From Streptomyces sp. NBC_00878 (GTDB taxonomy: Bacteria > Actinomycetota > Actinomycetes > Streptomycetales > Streptomycetaceae): a DNA stretch of 64,000 nt. Both the position numbers and the translations under genes were made by a program. Below are positions 40,235 through 49,127 of the stretch, piece by piece. Below the pieces are notes generated by a model. The model ran no database searches and was not told where the DNA came from. It worked only from the letters and a program-made list of their open reading frames with translations. Positions within the stretch are counted from its first letter, which is position 1; each line of letters begins with the position of its first letter. The DNA is taken from assembly GCF_026341515.1 (NCBI RefSeq), contig NZ_JAPEOK010000001.1, forward strand, positions 9,486,001 through 9,550,000, read 5' to 3'.

Positions 40235-40999
40235 GTGGGGACCACGCAGTTGGATACGGTGCCTGAGCCCAAGTACTGGCATCTCAAGACCGTGCTCAGC
40301 GAAGCACTGGACTCCGAGTTCACGGTGGGCGAGATCCTGCCCAACGAGCGCGACCTCGCGGCCCGGTTCGGCGTCGCCAGGGCCACGCTCCGCCAGGCCT
40401 TGGAGCAGTTGGAACTCGAAGGCCGGCTCCAGCGCCGCCGTGGCGTCGGCACGACCGTGGCGCCGCCACGCATGGGTGTGGCCGTCGGATCCGAGCAGCA
40501 CACGTGGCCGGGCGCGGTCGGCGACGCCTGGCAGCCCGCGGACTGCGCGGCGGCGGTCCCGCCCCTGGCGGTGGCCCAGGCCCTGGAGACCGAACCCGAC
40601 GAGCAGGTGCACATCGTGCGCCGCTCCCGGACGACGCACGGCCAGCCGGTCGCCGCCGAACTCCTTTACATCCCCGCCGCGTCGGTGCCCGACCTGTCCG
40701 GCATCGACGCGCCCTCGGGAGCCGCACGCGCGCGTGCCGTGCTGCGGGAGCTCCAGCGGCTGGGCCTGGAGAGCCAGGACCGCTCCGTGGAACTGGGCTC
40801 CGCCCGCGCGGACGACGCCAAGGAACTCGACCGCCTCCCCGGCGCGCCCGTCCTCGTCGTCACGACCCGCTTCTTCGCCGAAGGAGTCGCGGCGGCGGTT
40901 TCCGTCGCCACGTACCGCGCCGACACCTGCCGGCTGACGTTCGGCGACTCCGGCGGCCTGGAGATCCACCACGACACCGCGGAGCGCCGCGCCTCCTGA
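40235..40999 (+). CDS. GntR-family (HutC/UTRA-type) regulator
   Basis: A 254-residue regulator: winged HTH (about 8-75; KYWHLKTVLSEALDSEFTVG, NERDLAARFGVARATLRQALEQLELEGRLQRRRGVGTTVAPP) and a UTRA effector domain (about 110-245). The closest type is DasR-like, often sensing sugar derivatives. The GTG at 40235 precedes the conserved start GTTQLDTVPEPKYWHLK. An upstream ATG at 40124 would add 37 residues and include a TTA codon (about 40179), giving bldA dependence if used. Confidence 0.85.
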   Translation: MGTTQLDTVPEPKYWHLKTVLSEALDSEFTVGEILPNERDLAARFGVARATLRQALEQLELEGRLQRRRGVGTTVAPPRMGVAVGSEQHTWPGAVGDAWQPADCAAAVPPLAVAQALETEPDEQVHIVRRSRTTHGQPVAAELLYIPAASVPDLSGIDAPSGAARARAVLRELQRLGLESQDRSVELGSARADDAKELDRLPGAPVLVVTTRFFAEGVAAAVSVATYRADTCRLTFGDSGGLEIHHDTAERRAS

Positions 41000-41084
41000 C
41001 GAACCCCCACTCGTACGCGTCGCGCTCCGGTACTCAGGGGCGCGACGCGTTCCGTTCTCCGCATCCGGCCACACCGGGGGTCGT

Positions 41085-42242
41085 TCAGCGGCGCGCTGTC
41101 ACGGTGCCCTCCACCGCGAAGAGCTGCTCCTCCACGTGGTCGAGCGCCAGCCGCAGCGCGCCCGTCGCGACGGCGGCCTCGCCCAGGAGCGACAACGCCA
41201 CCCGGGGCGGCCGCAGACAGTAACGAGCCAACTCCTTGCGCAGCGGCTCCAGTACGCCGTCGATGCCCGCCGCCCAGCCGCCGACCACCACGAGTTCGGG
41301 ATCGAGCGCCAGGACGAGCGCGGCCACGTCGTGGACCAGCCGCTGGATGAAGCGGTCGACAGCCGCCAGCGCCCGTTCGTCGCCCGCGCGAGCGTGGGTG
41401 AAGACCTCCGCGACCGCCTGCTCGTCGAGGGGATGCAGCGGCTTGTCGGTCGTGGACAGCAGCATCTCCGGCGTGACCTCGCGGCCCAGCAGGTGGAGCG
41501 CGCCGATCTCGCCCGCCGCGCCCCCGTAGCCGCGGTGCAGCCGCCCGCCGATGAGGGATCCGGCACCGGGGCTCAGACCGGCCAGCACGAACACCATGTC
41601 GTCCGACTCGGTGGCCGCGCCCTTCCAGTGCTCGGCGACCGCAGCCGCGTTGGCGTCGTTCTCGACGAGCACCGGACACTTGAAGGAGCGACGCAGCCGT
41701 TCGCCCAGCGGCAGTCCCGTCCACTCCGGCAGCGCCGTACCGAGGCGTACGGTGCCGTCGGCCTCGACGATGCCGGGCGTGGCCACTCCGACGGCACGCA
41801 GGGAACCGCGCGCGACCCCGGCGCGGCGCAGCAGTTCCGCGACGGCGGCACGCAACCGGTCGAGCCGTTCGTCCGCCGACGCGGTCTCGCCGACCTCCTT
41901 GGCGATCGAGCCGACGATCCGGCCGTCCAGATCCGCGAGGAGCACGGCCACCCGGTGCGGGCCGATCTCCAGGCCCAGCAGATGGCCCGCCTCCGCCCGG
42001 AAGCGGAACCGGCGCGCGGGACGGCCCTGACGCCGGGCAGCGCCCTCCTCGGCCGCCGTCTCGACGACGAGCCCGGCCTCGATGAGCCCCTCGACGACAC
42101 CCTCGACCGTGGGCCGCGACAGCCCGGTCACCCGGGTGATCTCGGTGAGCGTCGCGAACTCCGTGGCGCGCAGCGCGTGCAGCACCACAGCGGAGTTGAT
42201 CCGCCGAAGCAGAGAGGGATCCCCGCCGGTCAACCGCCCCAA
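41085..42242 (-). CDS. ROK-family transcriptional regulator
   Basis: A 385-residue ROK repressor: N-terminal MarR-like HTH (INSAVVLHALRATEFATLTEITRVTGLSRPTVEGVVEGLIEAGLV) and a sugar-kinase-like domain (LLGLEIGPHRVAVLLADLDG, GVATPGIVEADGTVRL, VLVENDANAAAVAEHW). The ROK zinc motif (CxCGxxGC) is missing; the place reads GEIGALHLLGREVTPEM, so it is a non-catalytic sensor form. No sugar transport genes are adjacent. Confidence 0.88.
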   Translation of the reverse strand: MGRLTGGDPSLLRRINSAVVLHALRATEFATLTEITRVTGLSRPTVEGVVEGLIEAGLVVETAAEEGAARRQGRPARRFRFRAEAGHLLGLEIGPHRVAVLLADLDGRIVGSIAKEVGETASADERLDRLRAAVAELLRRAGVARGSLRAVGVATPGIVEADGTVRLGTALPEWTGLPLGERLRRSFKCPVLVENDANAAAVAEHWKGAATESDDMVFVLAGLSPGAGSLIGGRLHRGYGGAAGEIGALHLLGREVTPEMLLSTTDKPLHPLDEQAVAEVFTHARAGDERALAAVDRFIQRLVHDVAALVLALDPELVVVGGWAAGIDGVLEPLRKELARYCLRPPRVALSLLGEAAVATGALRLALDHVEEQLFAVEGTVTARR

Positions 42243-42347
42243 CGTCCGTCCTCCCAGCTAGTTACGCGTGTCGCTTGGGCGGATCGTACTCGGCGCGGCG
42301 TGCGGCGGCGAGTGCAGGGGACCACCTCTCCTCGCTCGGGACCCGGA

Positions 42348-43010
42348 TCAGCCGGGCGCCACGAACCCCGACTCGTACGCCGCGATCACCGCCTGCGTAC
42401 GGTCCCGCGCCCCCAGCTTCGCCAGCACGGCGCTGACGTGGGACTTCACCGTCTCGGTGCCGACGACCAGTCGCGCGGCAATCTCCGCGTTCGACAGACC
42501 CCGGGTCATCAGCCGGAGCACCTCCGCCTCACGCTCGGTCAGGGCCGCCCGGTCCAGCACGGCCCGGGCCGCGGGATTCCCGCCGCCGTCCCCGTACTCG
42601 GCGGCCAACTGCCGCACCGAGGCGGGGAACAGCAGCGACTCGCCCTCGGCGACCAGCCGCACCGCGTGCACGATCTCGGCCGGCCGGGCCCGCTTCAGCA
42701 GAAAACCGTCGGCACCCGCGCGCAGCGCCTCGTACACGTACTCGTCGTTCTCGAAGGTCGTCACCACGAGGATCTTCGGCGGGCTGTCGACGGTCCGCAG
42801 CACCGCGCGGGTGGCCTCGATGCCGTCCAGGAGCGGCATCCGGACGTCCATCGCGACGACATCGGGCCGCAACTGCCGGACCAGCGGAATCACCGCCGCA
42901 CCGTCGGCCGCCTCCCCGACGACCTCGATGTCGGGCTGCGCCTCCAGAACGGCGCGCAGACCCGCGCGTACGAGGGGTTCGTCGTCGACGAGCAGCACGG
43001 TGATCGGCAC
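42348..43010 (-). CDS. LuxR/NarL-type response regulator
   Basis: A 220-residue regulator with a complete receiver (D9, D10, phospho-acceptor D55 in VVAMDVRMP, TTF, FLLKRA lysine) and a LuxR HTH (LTEREAEVLRLMTRGLSNAEIAARL, ETVKSHVSAVLAKLG). It lies 14 bases downstream of the histidine kinase gene on the same strand. The divergent ABC exporter is its probable target. Confidence 0.93.
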   Translation of the reverse strand: MPITVLLVDDEPLVRAGLRAVLEAQPDIEVVGEAADGAAVIPLVRQLRPDVVAMDVRMPLLDGIEATRAVLRTVDSPPKILVVTTFENDEYVYEALRAGADGFLLKRARPAEIVHAVRLVAEGESLLFPASVRQLAAEYGDGGGNPAARAVLDRAALTEREAEVLRLMTRGLSNAEIAARLVVGTETVKSHVSAVLAKLGARDRTQAVIAAYESGFVAPG

Positions 43011-43024
43011 CCTGCCAGCGTAGA

Positions 43025-44179
43025 TCAGCGCAGCGGCAGCTCGGCATGCACCTGCCAGTCGCCCTCGTCCGGGCCGGTCCGCGCCTGGCCGCCCAGCAGC
43101 GCGGCCCGCTCCCGTATGCCCCGCAGGCCGCTGCCCCGGCCGGGCCCGGGTATCTCCGCTGTCAGCGGATTGCGCACTTCCAGGGAGAGCGCCCCGTCGT
43201 CGACGGCGATACGGACCCGTACGGGTACGGACCCCGCGTGCCGCAGCACATTGGTGAGCGACTCCTGGAGGATGCGGTAGCCCTCACGCGAGACCGGACC
43301 GGGCACTGTCTCCAGGGGACCCGTCACCTCGGCGTCGACCTTCGCCCCCGAGGCGCGGGCCGACTCCAGGAGCCGGTCGGCCTCCACCAACGTGGGGCGG
43401 CCGCTCGCCGGACGCTCCGACTCGCGCAGCACGCCGAGCACCCGCTCCAGGTCCTCCAGCGCGGCACGGCCCGTGTCCTCGATGGCGACCAGGGCCCGGT
43501 CGGTGAAGCCGGGATCGCCCGCGGCCCGCGCGGCACCCGCCTGCACCACGGCCACCGTCAGCGCGTGCCCGATCGAGTCGTGCAGCTCGCGGGCGATGCG
43601 CGTGCGCTCCAGGAGGCGTTCGGTGCGCTCTTCCAGGGCGGCGACCCGCTCGGCCGGCGACGGCCCGAGGAGGCGGCGCGCGACAGCCGTGATCAGCTCG
43701 CCGACACCGACCACCAAGGCGTACATCACGATGAGGGGGAGCGGTGCCAGGAGACCGTACGCCCAGTGCGGCTGCGAGATGGTCAGGAGCGGGTTGTCCG
43801 TCACCGCATGCCCGAGCGCGGCCGCGGTCAGGTCGTACGTCAACATCGGACCCCAGACGGTGGCGAACCCGGCCACCGTTCCCAGAACCATCCGTGCTTC
43901 CAGCCACAGCACCGTGCGCGAGCGGTCCCGCCAGGTCGCCGACGGCTGCACGGAGATCCCCGACTCCTTCTCGCCGGGCGTCAACAGCAGCTGTGCCTGA
44001 ACCCCTTCCCCCAGACGCACGGCAGGGATCAGACCGAGCGGAATCAGCGGAAGCGCGACACCCCACGGCTGGGACGGGAAGACGTACATCCACACGCTGA
44101 CGAGCAGCACGGGCGTCCACAGGTGCAACAGACGGGTGTACGTCGTCCCGCGGGTCAGCGGGCTCAGCAGGCGGGCCAT
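43025..44179 (-). CDS. Sensor histidine kinase (HisKA_3 type)
   Basis: A 384-residue membrane kinase: four to five hydrophobic segments in the first 165 residues, then a dimerisation helix with His200 in TRIARELHDSIGHALTVAVVQAG and an HATPase domain (YRILQESLTNVLRHAGSVPV, GSGLRGIRERAALLGG). Partner of the response regulator just downstream. The signal is unknown; pairing with an ABC exporter resembles antibiotic- or envelope-stress detection systems. Confidence 0.92.
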   Translation of the reverse strand: MARLLSPLTRGTTYTRLLHLWTPVLLVSVWMYVFPSQPWGVALPLIPLGLIPAVRLGEGVQAQLLLTPGEKESGISVQPSATWRDRSRTVLWLEARMVLGTVAGFATVWGPMLTYDLTAAALGHAVTDNPLLTISQPHWAYGLLAPLPLIVMYALVVGVGELITAVARRLLGPSPAERVAALEERTERLLERTRIARELHDSIGHALTVAVVQAGAARAAGDPGFTDRALVAIEDTGRAALEDLERVLGVLRESERPASGRPTLVEADRLLESARASGAKVDAEVTGPLETVPGPVSREGYRILQESLTNVLRHAGSVPVRVRIAVDDGALSLEVRNPLTAEIPGPGRGSGLRGIRERAALLGGQARTGPDEGDWQVHAELPLR

Positions 44180-44287
44180 TCCGTCATCGTGCCAGCCGCC
44201 ACTGACAACGAGCCTCCCCCGAGCGAGGGAGACGCTCTCCCCGGGCGGGGGAAGCCCAAGTCCCCTCCCGGCAGCCAGCCTTGGGGC

Positions 44288-45319
44288 ATGACCAGCATCG
44301 ACGTCCAAGACCTCACCAAGGAGTACGGCACCACGCGGGCCGTGGACCGGCTGACCTTCAGCGTCGTGCCCGGCCGCGTCACCGGATTCCTCGGTCCCAA
44401 CGGCGCCGGGAAGTCCACCACCATGCGGCTCGTGCTCGGCCTGGACCGGCCCACGTCCGGCACCGCGACCCTGGGTGGCCGCGCGTACGCGACGCTCGAC
44501 GAGCCGCTGCGGCACGTCGGCGCCCTGCTTGACGCGCAGGCCCCGCACGGCTCGCGTACCGCACGGGACCATCTGCGCGTGCTCGCCGTGAGCAACCGCC
44601 TGCCCGAACGCCGCGTGGACGAGGCCCTGGAGGAGGCGGGGCTCGCCTCGGTCGCCCGCCGCCGCGTCAGGACGTACTCCCTGGGCATGCGGCAGCGCCT
44701 GGGCATCGCCGCCGCGCTGCTCGGCGACCCGCCGGTGGTGCTCCTCGACGAGCCGTCGAACGGGCTCGACCCCGAAGGCATCATCTGGATCCGGGAGTTG
44801 ATGCGCCGACTCGCCGGTGAGGGCCGCACCGTGCTCGTCTCCAGCCACCTGATGAACGAGACCGCGTCGTTCGCCGACCACCTCGTCGTCCTGGGACGCG
44901 GCCGGCTGCTCGCCGACACGCCGATGCGGGAGTTCATCCACGCGCGCGTGGAGCCCCGCGTACGCGTACGCACCACGGACGGCGCCGCACTCCGGGACCT
45001 GCTCGCCCGGCACGGATACGACTCCGTAGAGGACGAGGACGAGGACGAGGGCGAGGGCAAGGACGAGGGCCAGGAGGGCGCGGGCGAACGGTGGATCGTG
45101 CACCACGCGCGCGTGGACGACATCGGCCGCCTCACGTCCGGAGCGGGCGTGCCCATCCTCGAACTTGCGGCGGAGGAGCGCACGCTGGAGCAGGCCTACC
45201 TCGACCTGACGGCTACGGAGGCCGAGTTCGCAGCCCAAGCCCAGCCCCCGGCCTCAACCTCATCCCCGTCCCAGGCCCCTTCTCCGTCCTCGTCCCCCAC
45301 ACAGCCGCAGGATGCCTGA
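44288..45319 (+). CDS. ABC exporter ATPase
   Basis: A 343-residue ATPase of the CcmA/DrrA type: Walker A GFLGPNGAGKSTTM, signature in TYSLGMRQRLGIAAALLG, Walker B VVLLDEPSNGLDP, H-loop VSSHLM, then a DrrA-like C-terminal domain interrupted by an Asp/Glu repeat (DEDEDEGEGKDEG) and ending in a Pro/Ser-rich tail. It is divergent from the histidine kinase with a 108-bp gap and is followed by its permease. Confidence 0.9.
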   Translation: MTSIDVQDLTKEYGTTRAVDRLTFSVVPGRVTGFLGPNGAGKSTTMRLVLGLDRPTSGTATLGGRAYATLDEPLRHVGALLDAQAPHGSRTARDHLRVLAVSNRLPERRVDEALEEAGLASVARRRVRTYSLGMRQRLGIAAALLGDPPVVLLDEPSNGLDPEGIIWIRELMRRLAGEGRTVLVSSHLMNETASFADHLVVLGRGRLLADTPMREFIHARVEPRVRVRTTDGAALRDLLARHGYDSVEDEDEDEGEGKDEGQEGAGERWIVHHARVDDIGRLTSGAGVPILELAAEERTLEQAYLDLTATEAEFAAQAQPPASTSSPSQAPSPSSSPTQPQDA

Positions 45320-45321
45320 CC

Positions 45322-46047
45322 GTGCCGTTCGCACCCGTACTCCACTCGGAATGGCTCAAGATCCGCACGCTCCGGTCGCTCGTCGCGGGACTGGGCGCCG
45401 TGGTCCTCGTCACCGCGGCGTTCTCCGCGCTCGCAGGCCTCGACAACTCCACGGACGCGGACTTCGACCCCTTGTTCTCGGCGTTCTTCGGCGTCAGCTT
45501 CGGGCAGATCGCGGCGATCACGATCGGGGCGCAGGCCGTCTCGTCCGAGTTCCAGGGAGGTGCCCTGCGGGTCTCGCTGTCCGCCGTACCCCATCGCGGA
45601 CGGTGGTTCGCGGCGAAGGCGACGGCCATCGGCGCGCCCGCCCTGGTCGTCGGCCTCCTCACCGGGTTCGTGAGCCTGGCCGTGGGCAAGGCCGTCCTCG
45701 GAGACCGGGCGAACGGGCTGAGCTGGGGCGAAGCGCTGCGCGCAGTCGTGGGCTGTGGGATCTACCTGGCCCTGATGGCCCTGTTCGCGGCCGGGCTGGC
45801 CGCGCTGCTGCGCAGCGGCGTCGCCACCCTGAGCATCCTCATCCCCTTCCTCCTGATCGTCTCCTTCGTGGTCGGCGACGTGTCGGGGAGCGCTGCCGAC
45901 TTCCTGCCCGACAAAGCGGGGCAGGTGGCACTCCACGAGACGTGGGGCGGCGCGCTCGGGCCCTGGACCGGGCTCGCGGTGACGGCGGTGTGGGCGGCGG
46001 CCGCACTCCTCGCCGGAGGGTGGAGCGTTAGCCGCCGGGACGCGTGA
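45322..46047 (+). CDS. ABC-2-type exporter permease
   Basis: A 241-residue permease with six predicted helices. It begins VPFAPVLHSEWLKIRTLRSL, the usual ABC-2 amphipathic start, and contains GAQAVSSEFQGGALRVSLSAVPHRGRWFAAK. It starts two bases after the ATPase stop, and the two form a dimeric exporter. The substrate is unknown; the two-component system next door probably induces it. Confidence 0.88.
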   Translation: MPFAPVLHSEWLKIRTLRSLVAGLGAVVLVTAAFSALAGLDNSTDADFDPLFSAFFGVSFGQIAAITIGAQAVSSEFQGGALRVSLSAVPHRGRWFAAKATAIGAPALVVGLLTGFVSLAVGKAVLGDRANGLSWGEALRAVVGCGIYLALMALFAAGLAALLRSGVATLSILIPFLLIVSFVVGDVSGSAADFLPDKAGQVALHETWGGALGPWTGLAVTAVWAAAALLAGGWSVSRRDA

Positions 46048-46111
46048 ACCCGAGCGCCGTAGTGGCCTGACGGACCGCCAAGTGTCAGCGGTGACAGGTT
46101 TACTGGACTTC

Positions 46112-46558
46112 ATGACCACTGAGCGACACCTCGCCACGATCGACGAGCTGTGCGTCCGCGACTTCCCCGCGGCGCACGGCTGGTCGGACGTCGGCGCGGG
46201 GGGACCCGGCTACCACCTGGTGGTGCTGGAGACGACGCGCGGCTTCGGGACGGGTGACCAGGGGGAGCGGACGGAGATTGCGGACCAGTTCACCGCCTAC
46301 CGAGAGGGCGTCTCACAGAGGTTGAACGAGCGCTGGGGAGAGGCGCACCCCACGAGCCTCGACGGTGTCTTCCTGCGCTCGGAAGACCCGGACGAGCACA
46401 TACCGAAGCCATGGGCCTACCTCAGCGCCTACGTGAGATACGTGGACCTGTGGGAGGCCGACGGCACCGGACGCTGGGTCGCCGTGGGGGTCTCGGAGCC
46501 GGGGGAGGGGCGGGAGTTCCAACTCTTCGCCCTGGTCACGGAGATGGCCCCGCCGTGA
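46112..46558 (+). CDS. Hypothetical soluble protein
   Basis: A 148-residue acidic protein without signal peptide or membrane segment (TTERHLATIDELCVRDFPAAHGWSD; PWAYLSAYVRYVDLWEADGTGRWVAVGVSE). I do not recognise a family. Codon usage is like the neighbours. The stop is five bases before the convergent mug stop. Confidence 0.7.
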   Translation: MTTERHLATIDELCVRDFPAAHGWSDVGAGGPGYHLVVLETTRGFGTGDQGERTEIADQFTAYREGVSQRLNERWGEAHPTSLDGVFLRSEDPDEHIPKPWAYLSAYVRYVDLWEADGTGRWVAVGVSEPGEGREFQLFALVTEMAPP

Positions 46559-46562
46559 CCCG

Positions 46563-47060
46563 CTACGCCTGCGCGGCCTCCCGCAACCGGCCGAACTCCT
46601 CCGCCATCGTCGCCGCCGTCCAATGCGCGTTCAGGCCACTGGGATTGGGCAGCACCCACACGCGAGTCGAGCCGAACGTCCGCTCCTGCGGCCCGATCGC
46701 GGCCTTGCGGTCGTCGAAGGCCGCCCGGTAGGCGGTCACGCCCACCACGGCGAGCCACCGCGGCGCCAACCGCTCCACCTTGGCGGAGAGCAGCAGCCCG
46801 CCCTCCCGGTACTCGTCCGCGCTCAGCTCGTCCGCCCGGGCGGACGCCCGCGCCACCACATTCGTGATGCCGAGCCCGTACGAGAGCAACTCGCCCTGCT
46901 CCGACGGCTTCAGCAGCCGGGGCGTGAAGCCGGACAGGTGCAGGACCGGCCAGAAGCGATTGCCGGGACGCGCGAAGTGGTGGCCCGTCGCGGCCGTCAT
47001 GAGGCCGGGGTTGATACCGCAGAACAGCACCTGGAGGCCGTCCGCGGCGACATCCGGCAC
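46563..47060 (-). CDS. mug: G/U mismatch-specific uracil-DNA glycosylase
   Basis: A 165-residue glycosylase of the UDG superfamily, family 2. Motif 1 is LFCGINPG, motif 2 is LPNPSGLNAHW; FARPGNRFWPVL and VGVTAYRAAF are also typical. It removes uracil or ethenocytosine opposite G. The GTG at 47060 is the first recognised start; homology seems to extend 15 residues further (FTPAELEAARDRL), so a rare start or a longer frame overlapping the purB end is possible. Co-transcribed with purB. Confidence 0.88.
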   Translation of the reverse strand: MPDVAADGLQVLFCGINPGLMTAATGHHFARPGNRFWPVLHLSGFTPRLLKPSEQGELLSYGLGITNVVARASARADELSADEYREGGLLLSAKVERLAPRWLAVVGVTAYRAAFDDRKAAIGPQERTFGSTRVWVLPNPSGLNAHWTAATMAEEFGRLREAAQA

Positions 47061-47104
47061 GAGCCGGTCGCGGGCGGCCTCCAGTTCGGCGGGGGTGAAC
47101 CGCC

Positions 47105-48544
47105 TCAGAGGATCGCCCCCGGTGCGTAGCCCGCGGCTTCCGGGTGCTGCTTCACGATCTCCTCGATGCGGGCGACGACGGCGGCGACCTGGTCGGCCGC
47201 GGCGCCCGTGAAGGACAGCTTGTCGGCCATCAGCGCGTCGAGCCCGGCCCGGTCCAGCGGGATGCGCTCGTCCGCGGCGAGCTTGTCGAGGAGCTCGTTG
47301 CGCTCGGCGCCCTGCTCGCGCATGGCGAGGGCGGAGGCGACGGCGTTCTCCTTGATGGCCTCGTGCGCGACCTCACGGCCGACGCCCGCGCGCACCGCGC
47401 CCATCAGCACCTTGGTCGTCGCGAGGAAGGGGAGGTAACGGTCCAGCTCACGCGCCACGACCGCCGGGAACGCGCCGAACTCGTCGAGCACGGTCAGGAA
47501 CGTCTCCAGCAGACCGTCGAGCGCGAAGAACGCGTCCGGCAGCGCGACCCGGCGCACCACCGAGCAGGACACATCGCCCTCGTTCCACTGGTCGCCCGCC
47601 AGCTCGCCCGTCATCGAGGCGTAGCCGCGCAGGATCACCATCAGGCCGTTGACACGCTCGCAGGAGCGGGTGTTCATCTTGTGCGGCATCGCGGAGGAGC
47701 CGACCTGACCGGGCTTGAAGCCCTCGGTCACCAGCTCGTGCCCGGCCATCAGCCGGATCGTCTTGGCGGTGGACGAAGGCGCCGCGGCCACCTGCACCAG
47801 CGCCGTCACGACCTCGTAGTCGAGCGAGCGCGGGTATACCTGGCCGACGGACGTGAACGCCTGCGAGAAGCCCAGGTGCCGGGCGATCCGCTGCTCCAGT
47901 TCCGCGAGCTTGGCCGCGTCCCCGCCGAGCAGGTCGAGCATGTCCTGGGCCGTGCCCACCGGGCCCTTGATGCCGCGCAGCGGGTAGCGGGCGAGCAGCT
48001 CCTCGACCCGGCCGTACGCCACGAGCAGTTCGTCGGCGGCGGTCGCGAAACGCTTGCCGAGCGTCGTCGCCTGCGCCGCCACGTTGTGCGAGCGGCCCGC
48101 CATGACCAGCTCGCCGTACTCGCCCGCGAGCTTGCCCAGGCGGGCCAGGACGGCCACGGTGCGGTCGCGCATCAGCTCCAGGGAGAGCCGGATCTGCAAC
48201 TGCTCGACGTTCTCGGTGAGGTCCCGGGACGTCATGCCCTTGTGTACCTGCTCGTGCCCGGCGAGGTCGTTGAACTCCTCGATCCGCGCCTTCACGTCGT
48301 GCCGCGTGACCTTCTCGCGCTCGGCGATCGAGCCCAGGTCGACCTGGTCCAGCACGCGCTCGTAGTCGGCGAGGGCGGCCTCCGGCACCTCGATCCCGAG
48401 GTCCTTCTGGGCGCGCAGCACAGCGAGCCAGAGCTGACGCTCCAGCTTCACCTTCTGCTCGGGGGACCACAGGGTGGCGAGCTCGGCCGAGGCATAGCGG
48501 CCGGCGAGGACGTTCGGGATACGGGGCTTTGCGGGCGCAGTCAC
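47105..48544 (-). CDS. purB: Adenylosuccinate lyase
   Basis: A 479-residue fumarase/aspartase-superfamily enzyme that cleaves SAICAR and adenylosuccinate in purine synthesis. The signature loop reads GSSAMPHKMNTRSCERVNGL, and MTSRDLTENVEQLQIR and GRSHNVAAQATTLGKRFA carry the catalytic His and substrate contacts. The start TAPAKPRIPNVLAGRYASAELATLWSPEQKV is the actinobacterial long form. Confidence 0.95.
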   Translation of the reverse strand: MTAPAKPRIPNVLAGRYASAELATLWSPEQKVKLERQLWLAVLRAQKDLGIEVPEAALADYERVLDQVDLGSIAEREKVTRHDVKARIEEFNDLAGHEQVHKGMTSRDLTENVEQLQIRLSLELMRDRTVAVLARLGKLAGEYGELVMAGRSHNVAAQATTLGKRFATAADELLVAYGRVEELLARYPLRGIKGPVGTAQDMLDLLGGDAAKLAELEQRIARHLGFSQAFTSVGQVYPRSLDYEVVTALVQVAAAPSSTAKTIRLMAGHELVTEGFKPGQVGSSAMPHKMNTRSCERVNGLMVILRGYASMTGELAGDQWNEGDVSCSVVRRVALPDAFFALDGLLETFLTVLDEFGAFPAVVARELDRYLPFLATTKVLMGAVRAGVGREVAHEAIKENAVASALAMREQGAERNELLDKLAADERIPLDRAGLDALMADKLSFTGAAADQVAAVVARIEEIVKQHPEAAGYAPGAIL

Positions 48545-48695
48545 GTGTCCAGATTCTACTGGCGGTTCCCGCAGGCCAGCGCCGCGGGCTCGTTTGTCGG
48601 AAGCTACGAGAGCGCGGGGTGGGGGTGGCAGGCGGCCCGGGGTGACGCACGGATTCCGCCCCGGTGGTCTGCGGTTCTGCCCTTGCGGTCTACGA

Positions 48696-49031
48696 TCACG
48701 CGTCGGCCAGCTCCGCCAGGATGTCGCCGTGGCACAGTTCCGGCGCGCACCAGCAGGCCAGCGTCCTGCCGCGCAACTGCGGCACGAGTGCGAGCAGCTC
48801 GGGGCGTTCGAGGAGATAGGCCCGGTACTTGACCATCACCTCGGCGCGGGTGCCGTCGCGCTTCTTGGTGGCGGTGTCGAGGGCGAACGGGTTGTAGAGC
48901 GGGTGCTGGGGAAGGTCCCAGTGCCCCATGGTCCAGCGGCGGCCGACGTACACGAGGTCCGCCGGGGCGTGCTCCAGGCGGGGGCCGAAGTCGTGGATGT
49001 GGCCCTTGAGGTTGATGACGGTGGTGGTCAC
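48696..49031 (-). CDS. DUF4326 protein
   Basis: A 111-residue protein with the DUF4326 pattern: DLVYVGRRWTMGHWDLPQHPLYNPF, KYRAYLLERPELLALVPQLRGRTLACWCAPELCHGDILAEL. The RTLACWC...CHGD cysteine/histidine cluster suggests metal binding. The function is unknown. Start GTG 49031 (VTTTVINLKG). Confidence 0.78.
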   Translation of the reverse strand: MTTTVINLKGHIHDFGPRLEHAPADLVYVGRRWTMGHWDLPQHPLYNPFALDTATKKRDGTRAEVMVKYRAYLLERPELLALVPQLRGRTLACWCAPELCHGDILAELADA

Positions 49032-49127
49032 AGCGGGCTCCGTTCCCTTGACGCGGCTCGTGGGGCGGCGAGCCCGATCATGCGCCGTGCGGGCCACGGA
49101 CGCCACCGCCACGCTCACCGGCAGGGC

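Noticed and set aside
44164..45183. Antisense 339-codon frame across the ABC ATPase
   Set aside because: Ser/Arg-rich shadow of a clear ABC ATPase gene.
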